A DNA stretch of 64,000 nucleotides from contig NZ_JAWRCU010000020.1 in the NCBI RefSeq assembly GCF_033542235.1, positions 43,420 through 107,419 of the forward strand, written 5' to 3'. The number at the start of each line of letters is the position of its first letter. Position 1 is the stretch's first letter. Made by a program: the position numbers and the translations under genes. Of this stretch, positions 59,649 to 64,000 are shown one piece after another. The DNA comes from JAWRCU01 sp033542235. GTDB taxonomy: Bacteria; Pseudomonadota; Alphaproteobacteria; Rhizobiales; Rhizobiaceae. Under the pieces are notes generated by a model. It was given only the letters and a program-made list of their open reading frames with translations, was not told the origin of the DNA and ran no database searches.

Positions 59649-61046
59649 GTGAAACTGGCATGCGCGGCCCTTTTCGCTGCGGCTCTCGCAGCGCTTGCTT
59701 CTGTCGCCTCCCCACCCGTTGCAGGGCAGGAGAGCGGCAAGCCCGGTTTCGCTCTTGCCATCGACATTGACGGTGCGATCGGCCCCGCGAGCGCCAGGTA
59801 CTTGAACGAGGCACTTACCGCCGCGAGGGAACGGCAGGCCGCGGTGGTGATTCTCAGGCTCAACACGCCGGGCGGCCTCGTCACCAGCATGCGCGAGATG
59901 ATCGCCGACATCATCGCCTCGCCCGTTCCGGTCATCGGCTACGTTACCCCGTCGGGCGGACACGCTGCCAGCGCCGGGACCTACATCCTTTACGCGACGC
60001 ATATTGCGGCGATGGCGCCCGGGACCAATATCGGCGCCGCGACGCCGGTCGAGATCGGCGGGCCGCCATCGTTCCTCCCGGGCGGCAAGGACGGTGAGGA
60101 GGGCAAGGACAAGGGGGCGCCCGGGCCGCAGCCTCAGGATACGATGGCAGCGAAGATCACCAATGATTCGGTCGCTTTCATCCGAAGCCTGGCCGAATTG
60201 CGCGGCCGCAACGCCGACTGGGCCGAAAGCGCGGTCCGCCAGGCGGCGAGTCTGTCGGCGAGCGCGGCGCTGAAGGAGCGCGTAATCGATCTCATCGCCG
60301 GCGACACGACGGAGCTTCTCGCGCTTGTCGACGGCAAGGTAGTCCAGACGGCCGGCGGCCGGCTGACATTGGCAACCAAGGGCCTGCGGGTGGAGATGTT
60401 CGAGCCCGGCTTGTTCATCCAGCTTCTCTCGGTCATTACCGACCCGAACACCGCCGTCATCCTGATGCTCGTCGGCGTCTACGGCATCGCCATCGAGTTC
60501 ATGACCCCGGGCGCGGTTGCTCCCGGTGTGATCGGCACGATTTCCCTGCTGCTCGGGCTTTACGGTCTCAACCTGCTGCCGATCGACTACGCAGGCCTCG
60601 GCCTGATGGTCATTGGGATCGCCTTCCTGGTTGCCGAAGCCATCAATCCGACGGTGGTGCTCGGGCTGGGCGGCGTCACCGCCTTTCTTTTCGGCGCAGC
60701 AATGCTGCTCAGGGTCGAGGCGCCGGGATACCACATCTCCCTGCTGATCATGGGCAGCGCCGCGGCGGCGACGCTCGGCCTCGCGCTGCTGGCCGGCAGC
60801 TATGTCTGGGCCACCCGCAAGAATCCGCCGCGCGTCGGGGCGGCGTCGATGCGCGGGGTGGCGGCCGAAATCCTCGACTGGTCCGGAGGCAAGGGGCACG
60901 CTCGTGCAGAGGGTGAGCGCTGGCGGGCCGAAGGCGAGGGCCCTTTCATGCCCGGCGAGCGCGTCGAGGTGATCGGCGTCAGGGGCCTGACCCTGCAGGT
61001 TCGGCGCCGGGCCGCGCTCAGGCAAAGCGATGGAGAAGGATCATGA
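59649..61046 (+). CDS. NfeD-family membrane serine protease (ClpP-like plus NfeD domain)
   Basis: A 465-residue protein. After a signal peptide (about 1-25) there is a ClpP-class protease domain (about 35-240: VVILRLNTPGGLVTSMREMI, SGGHAASAGTYI with the nucleophilic Ser, and a Lys in MAAKITND), five or so membrane helices (about 265-400), and a C-terminal NfeD OB-fold (about 405-460, AEGEGPFMPGERVEVIGVRG). These proteases work with stomatin-like proteins in membrane quality control. The start is GTG 59649. It overlaps the slipin gene by four bases (ATGA), which fits the common nfeD-slipin pair. Confidence 0.92.
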   Translation: MKLACAALFAAALAALASVASPPVAGQESGKPGFALAIDIDGAIGPASARYLNEALTAARERQAAVVILRLNTPGGLVTSMREMIADIIASPVPVIGYVTPSGGHAASAGTYILYATHIAAMAPGTNIGAATPVEIGGPPSFLPGGKDGEEGKDKGAPGPQPQDTMAAKITNDSVAFIRSLAELRGRNADWAESAVRQAASLSASAALKERVIDLIAGDTTELLALVDGKVVQTAGGRLTLATKGLRVEMFEPGLFIQLLSVITDPNTAVILMLVGVYGIAIEFMTPGAVAPGVIGTISLLLGLYGLNLLPIDYAGLGLMVIGIAFLVAEAINPTVVLGLGGVTAFLFGAAMLLRVEAPGYHISLLIMGSAAAATLGLALLAGSYVWATRKNPPRVGAASMRGVAAEILDWSGGKGHARAEGERWRAEGEGPFMPGERVEVIGVRGLTLQVRRRAALRQSDGEGS

Positions 61047-61813
61047 ACCTGACCTTGCTCGTCTATCTGGTGATCGCGCTTGTCGTGATTCTGTTCCTCT
61101 CCTCGGCCGTCCGCGTGTTGAGAGAGTACCAGCGCGGTGTGGTCTTCACGCTCGGGCGTTTCACCGGCGTGAAAGGCCCTGGCCTCATCATCCTGATCCC
61201 CTTCGTGCAGCAGATGGTGAAAGTCGATCTCAGGGTCGTGGTGCAGGACGTACCCTCGCAGGATGTAATCTCGCGCGACAATGTTTCGGTGAAGGTGAAT
61301 GCGGTGCTCTATTTCCGCATCGTCGACCCCGAACGGGCGATCATCAAGGTCGCGGATTTCATGGCCGCGACCAGCCAGCTTGCCCAGACCACGTTGCGCT
61401 CGGTGCTCGGCAAGCATGAGCTCGACGAAATGCTCGCCGAACGCGACAAGCTGAACAGCGACATACAGGAGATCCTCGATCAGCAGACCGACGCCTGGGG
61501 CATCAAGGTAACGAATGTCGAGATCAAGCATGTCGATCTCAACGAAAGCATGGTCCGCGCCATCGCCAGGCAGGCCGAGGCCGAGCGGCTCAGGCGCGCC
61601 AAGGTGATCAACGCAGAGGGCGAGCAACAGGCCGCGGAGAAGCTGGTCGAAGCCGGCAGGATGCTTGCGAAGGAGCCGCAGGCGATGCAGTTGCGCTATT
61701 TCGCGGCGTTGCACGACGTCGCCGGCGAGCGGTCATCGACGGTGGTTTTCCCGGTGCCAATGGACCTGCTAGGGCATTTTAAGCCGAATTCCCGCACCGA
61801 AGCGGGAAAGTGA
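61043..61813 (+). CDS. Slipin/stomatin-like SPFH (band 7) protein
   Basis: A 256-residue protein: one N-terminal membrane helix (about 4-24), then the SPFH domain (REYQRGVVFTLGRFTGVKGPG), with DLRVVVQDVPSQDVISRDN and a helical C-terminus (AIARQAEAERLRRAKVINAEGE). Such proteins form membrane microdomain scaffolds and are substrates or partners of the NfeD protease. Translation is coupled to nfeD through the ATGA overlap. Confidence 0.93.
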   Translation: MNLTLLVYLVIALVVILFLSSAVRVLREYQRGVVFTLGRFTGVKGPGLIILIPFVQQMVKVDLRVVVQDVPSQDVISRDNVSVKVNAVLYFRIVDPERAIIKVADFMAATSQLAQTTLRSVLGKHELDEMLAERDKLNSDIQEILDQQTDAWGIKVTNVEIKHVDLNESMVRAIARQAEAERLRRAKVINAEGEQQAAEKLVEAGRMLAKEPQAMQLRYFAALHDVAGERSSTVVFPVPMDLLGHFKPNSRTEAGK

Positions 61814-61931
61814 GTCTGTGCCGGATTTCGCAACGCCAATATCGTGATCTGGTGAAGGCCTGTGACCATTCGCGACGGTGAAATGCTAGGCGAGGGGAAG
61901 CTTGCCGTGTCCTCGGTCCGTGATGCTAGAC

Positions 61932-61963
61932 GGGATATCTAAATGGAGTTATATGGATATCCC
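61932..61963. promoter_or_regulatory. GATATC-core operator of vapBC
   Basis: GGGATATC (61932-61939) and GATATCCC (61956-61963) are perfect inverted halves 16 bases apart; the second abuts the vapB start codon. A related GATATC palindrome precedes the other vapB at 44738-44755. VapBC autorepression through this site is inferred. Confidence 0.6.
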
Positions 61964-62224
61964 ATGGCTCTCTACATAAAAGATTCTACCGTTGACGACT
62001 TGGCCGAACAAGTGAGGGTTCGGCTTGGGGCGCGCACGAAAACCGCTGCGGTGCGTGCTGCGCTTAAGCACGAATTGCAGCGCATCGAGGCCGAAATCCC
62101 GCTCCGCGAAAAATTGACTGCACTGCGGACGAGGGCGCGCGAGCGCCTTGGCCCGCCGCTTCATGACATTGACTTGAAGAAGCTGATGGATGAGCTGTGG
62201 GAGGAAGGTAGTGAGTTTCGTTGA
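61964..62224 (+). CDS. vapB: VapB-family antitoxin
   Basis: An 86-residue PSK-type antitoxin: MALYIKDSTVDDLAEQVRVR with a following KTKTAAVRAALKHELQ helix for DNA binding and an acidic tail (DIDLKKLMDELWEEG). ATG 61964 is chosen by comparison with the antitoxin at 44782; an upstream ATG at 61943 lies inside the operator. It overlaps the toxin gene by 14 bases. The pair is complete, unlike the one at 44782-45167. Confidence 0.9.
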   Translation: MALYIKDSTVDDLAEQVRVRLGARTKTAAVRAALKHELQRIEAEIPLREKLTALRTRARERLGPPLHDIDLKKLMDELWEEGSEFR

Positions 62225-62639
62225 CGCCTCTGTCATCGTCGCGATCCTGAACGAAGAGCCCGGATTCGAGGAATTGGAGAAGCGGCTTGGCGAACCAGGG
62301 GGGCAACTCTACGTGTCGCCTATGGTCCGCTTCGAGGCGGTGGCTGCCGTGGTGAAGACGCGCGCTCATGCCACCACGGGCAAGCTGAACCGAGCCGAAG
62401 CGATTGCAGAAGCCCGCACGCTCGTTGACGCCTTCATTGAAGTGACGAAGGCACGCGAACTCGTGATCGACACCCGCGTCGGCTCTGGCGCGCTTGATGC
62501 CATGGCCAGCTACGGCAAGCTCGCGGGCCATCCCGCCGACCTGAACCTTGGAGATTGCTTTGCCTATGCCGCTGCGAAATCGCATCGGCTGCCCCTGATC
62601 TATAAGGGCAATGACTTTTCTAAAACCGATCTTGCCTAG
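62211..62639 (+). CDS. vapC: VapC toxin, PIN-domain ribonuclease
   Basis: A 142-residue PIN domain: FVDASVIVAILN with the first acidic ligand, VSPMVRFEAVAAV with the conserved Glu, and LNLGDCFAYAAAKSHRLPLI with the later Asp. Such toxins cleave tRNA or rRNA when not bound by VapB. The GTG at 62211 has GGAGG six bases upstream; ATG 62190 lies further inside vapB and has no site. Active-site residues appear intact, so the toxin should be functional. Confidence 0.92.
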   Translation: MSFVDASVIVAILNEEPGFEELEKRLGEPGGQLYVSPMVRFEAVAAVVKTRAHATTGKLNRAEAIAEARTLVDAFIEVTKARELVIDTRVGSGALDAMASYGKLAGHPADLNLGDCFAYAAAKSHRLPLIYKGNDFSKTDLA

Positions 62640-62896
62640 ACTCGCGCGACCGGCCTCTGCTCCTGCGCTGGCCGCCTGATCTTGCCGACGGCCTCCAGCA
62701 CCAAGGGCTTCAGGCCGGCGCCGCCGGCCTCGACGATCTCGAAGAACTGGCGGCGCATGCGTGGATCCCAGAAATCATTGATATGCTTTGCGACGCCTGC
62801 GACCGCTTCGTCATGCGGCATCGACTGGAAGAAGACCGCGATCTGGTTCGCCATATAGACGAGCTTCTCCGCTGTCGTTTTCGTGTCATGCGACAT
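62636..62896 (-). CDS. fdsD: Formate dehydrogenase subunit delta FdsD
   Basis: An 86-residue protein with the FdsD pattern KLVYMANQIAVFFQSMPHDE and KHINDFWDPRMRRQFF. FdsD is a small subunit or maturation partner of the soluble NAD-dependent molybdenum formate dehydrogenase. ATG 62896 overlaps the end of fdhD by 11 bases. The catalytic fdsGBA genes are not in the window. Its stop overlaps the vapC stop by four bases on the opposite strand. Confidence 0.92.
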   Translation of the reverse strand: MSHDTKTTAEKLVYMANQIAVFFQSMPHDEAVAGVAKHINDFWDPRMRRQFFEIVEAGGAGLKPLVLEAVGKIRRPAQEQRPVARV

Positions 62897-63710
62897 GCTT
62901 GGCAACTCCAGTCGTCACCCGCTGAGGGTGCGTGAAAATATCGAACTCCTCGCCGCGGACGAGCGCGACGAGCGTCATGCCGGCCTCCTCGGCTGTGCGG
63001 ATGGCGAGCGCTGTCGGCGCCGAGACTGCAATGATGATCGGCGCGCCGACAGCCGCCGTCTTCTGCACCATCTCGACCGAAACGCGGCTCGTCACTACCA
63101 CTGCGCCGCTCGGCCCCTCGATGCCGGATCTCGCCAGCGCGCCGGCCAGCTTGTCGAGCGCGTTGTGGCGGCCGACATCCTCGCGCGCGGCAACGATGCC
63201 CTTGCCGGGCACATAGAAGCCGGCGGCATGTACCGCACCGGTTTCGGCATGCAAGGGCTGCAGCCTGGAGAGCATTTTGACGGATTGCGTGACGTCGCCG
63301 GCTGCAAGCGTAAGTGCGGGCTGACGAACGTCCCCGACCGAGCGCATGGCCTCCTCGATCGACTCGATGCCGCAGAGCCCGCAGCCGACCGGCCCCGCGA
63401 GCCGGCGGCGCCTTGCCTCGAAGCGCGTGTTGGCCGTGTCCTTCAGCCTGATCTGGATATCGATACCGGCTCCGAGATCCTCGACCTCGATCGCCTCGAT
63501 CTCGTCAGGGGACGAGACAATGCCCTCGGTGAGGGAGAAGCCCAGCGCAAAATCCTCGAAATCGGCCGGCGACGCCATCATCACCGCATGCGTCGTGCCG
63601 GCATAGGAGAACGCCACCGGCGTCTCCTCCGGCACCATCCGGTTGGCCGCCGACATGCCGCTCGCGCGACGTGCGAGGCGCGAGGTGGAGGTGATCGGGG
63701 GGCGGGTCAT
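62886..63710 (-). CDS. fdhD: Formate dehydrogenase accessory sulfurtransferase FdhD
   Basis: A 274-residue FdhD protein: PVAFSYAGTTHAVMMASP near the start, the CxxC-bearing VGCGLCGIESIEEAM (about residues 112-126) that passes sulfur to the molybdenum cofactor, then VGRHNALDKLAG and VVTSRVSVEMVQK. It sulfurates the Mo-bis-MGD cofactor, a step formate dehydrogenase needs. ATG 63710 is chosen; the open frame upstream to 63869 is repeat B3. It is the gene before fdsD on the same strand. Confidence 0.93.
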   Translation of the reverse strand: MTRPPITSTSRLARRASGMSAANRMVPEETPVAFSYAGTTHAVMMASPADFEDFALGFSLTEGIVSSPDEIEAIEVEDLGAGIDIQIRLKDTANTRFEARRRRLAGPVGCGLCGIESIEEAMRSVGDVRQPALTLAAGDVTQSVKMLSRLQPLHAETGAVHAAGFYVPGKGIVAAREDVGRHNALDKLAGALARSGIEGPSGAVVVTSRVSVEMVQKTAAVGAPIIIAVSAPTALAIRTAEEAGMTLVALVRGEEFDIFTHPQRVTTGVAKHVA

Positions 63711-63723
63711 TGATGACAACCCT

Positions 63724-63880
63724 CTTCTCCCCGTTCCGAGATTGTCCAGGAAACGGGGACGAGGGAGATGCCGTCCTTCGGCAAGCTCAGGAGGCAGATG
63801 AGGGGCGGCGCGAACCTTCGAGGGGAGGCGCTGCCCCTCATCCGGCCCTTCGGGCCACCTTCTCCCCATAAACGGCAGGG
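63724..63880. repeat. Palindromic mosaic element, family B copy 3
   Basis: The ends CTTCTCCCCG and CCTTCTCCCC, the inner GATGAGGGGC / GCCCCTCATCCGG pair, and CGGCCCTTCGGGCC match copies 1 and 2. It lies directly upstream of fdhD and gives a spurious N-terminal extension to the fdhD frame. Confidence 0.85.
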
Positions 63881-63919
63881 CTGTCCGGGGAAAATTTCTG
63901 GTGAATCGAAATGCCGCAG

Positions 63920-64000
63920 GCGCATGCCCCGCAAGACGGGGATTTTCCGTCTACCTTCTGGTTGTCGAGACTCAGAAAGGGGACGGGGCATGCGCTTTTC
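63920..64000 (+). other. Possible 5' end of an unidentified gene or mobile element with a 12-bp inverted repeat
   Basis: GCGCATGCCCCG (63920-63931) and CGGGGCATGCGC (63984-63995) are perfect inverted copies. The right copy contains an ATG at 63990 with a GGGGACGG stretch just upstream, so a rightward gene may begin here and run off the window. A hairpin CCCCG-caaga-CGGGG (63927-63941) overlaps the left copy. The layout could be a gene operator or the end of an insertion sequence. Only four codons are visible, so no product can be named. Confidence 0.3.

Noticed and set aside
59460..61025. 521-codon minus-strand frame opposite nfeD
   Set aside because: Complement of a clear protease/NfeD gene; no start site or domain pattern.

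Overview
The window is GC-rich, densely packed bacterial chromosome that reads as an alphaproteobacterium of the order Hyphomicrobiales (Rhizobiales), most likely near Mesorhizobium/Phyllobacteriaceae. The grounds are the hmuPSTUV/hmuR heme locus with a RirA-type TGA-N9-TCA iron box, a smoEFGK-mtlK polyol operon with a SorC-type regulator, FdsD/FdhD, DUF1127, and many mosaic palindromic repeats. No species name can be fixed from sequence reading alone. I see no rRNA, tRNA or CRISPR array.

Layout. 1-9.5 kb: the tail of an aldo/keto reductase, a FadR-type GntR regulator, and two back-to-back CUT2-type sugar ABC transporters (one with a single ATPase domain, one with a double ATPase) ending in a gluconate-5-dehydrogenase-like SDR. 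Matching TTGTCnGACAA-like sites lie in front of both transporter units. 9.7-17.1 kb: heme uptake, with hmuPSTUV leftward and hmuR plus a small secreted protein rightward. Two of the hmu junctions carry about 170-bp palindromic elements. 17.6-19.9 kb: a CPA2 cation/proton antiporter with C-terminal cytosolic domains. 20.1-27.8 kb: amine/polyamine metabolism (PuuB-like oxidase, metallo-hydrolase, Pot-type ABC transporter, TetR regulator, agmatinase-type ureohydrolase). 28.6-31.7 kb: an inner-membrane type I secretion pair. 32.0-44.7 kb: polyol catabolism (SorC regulator, smoEFGK, mtlK, SDR, and a HAD phosphatase whose reading frame runs through a repeat into an FGGY kinase), interrupted by DUF1127, LysR and HD-domain genes. 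44.8-46.8 kb: a VapB antitoxin with an internally deleted VapC, then a BBE-type oxidoreductase. 46.9-50.3 kb: a membrane protein, a methyltransferase, a protease-fold protein without its triad, and a small ORF. 50.5-57.2 kb: a CHASE2 class III cyclase, a 1248-residue FecR-TPR-beta-barrel protein and a divergent Pycsar-effector-like (PycTM/DUF5706) membrane protein. 57.3-64 kb: cytosine deaminase-like amidohydrolase, exported protein, NfeD-slipin pair, an intact VapBC, formate dehydrogenase accessory genes fdsD/fdhD, a repeat, and a possible gene start at the right edge.

Three points deserve attention. (1) The CHASE2 cyclase, FecR-TPR-barrel and PycTM-like protein look like parts of one envelope-sensing cyclic-nucleotide circuit. 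(2) Palindromic repeats here repeatedly run in frame into genes: they may supply the starts of hmuT and hmuU, and they join a HAD phosphatase to an FGGY kinase. (3) A two-part operator, TGAGyAATTGCTCA-N12-wTGCTCA, occurs with identical spacing before the SorC regulator and before smoE, 3.4 kb apart, and defines a likely local regulon.
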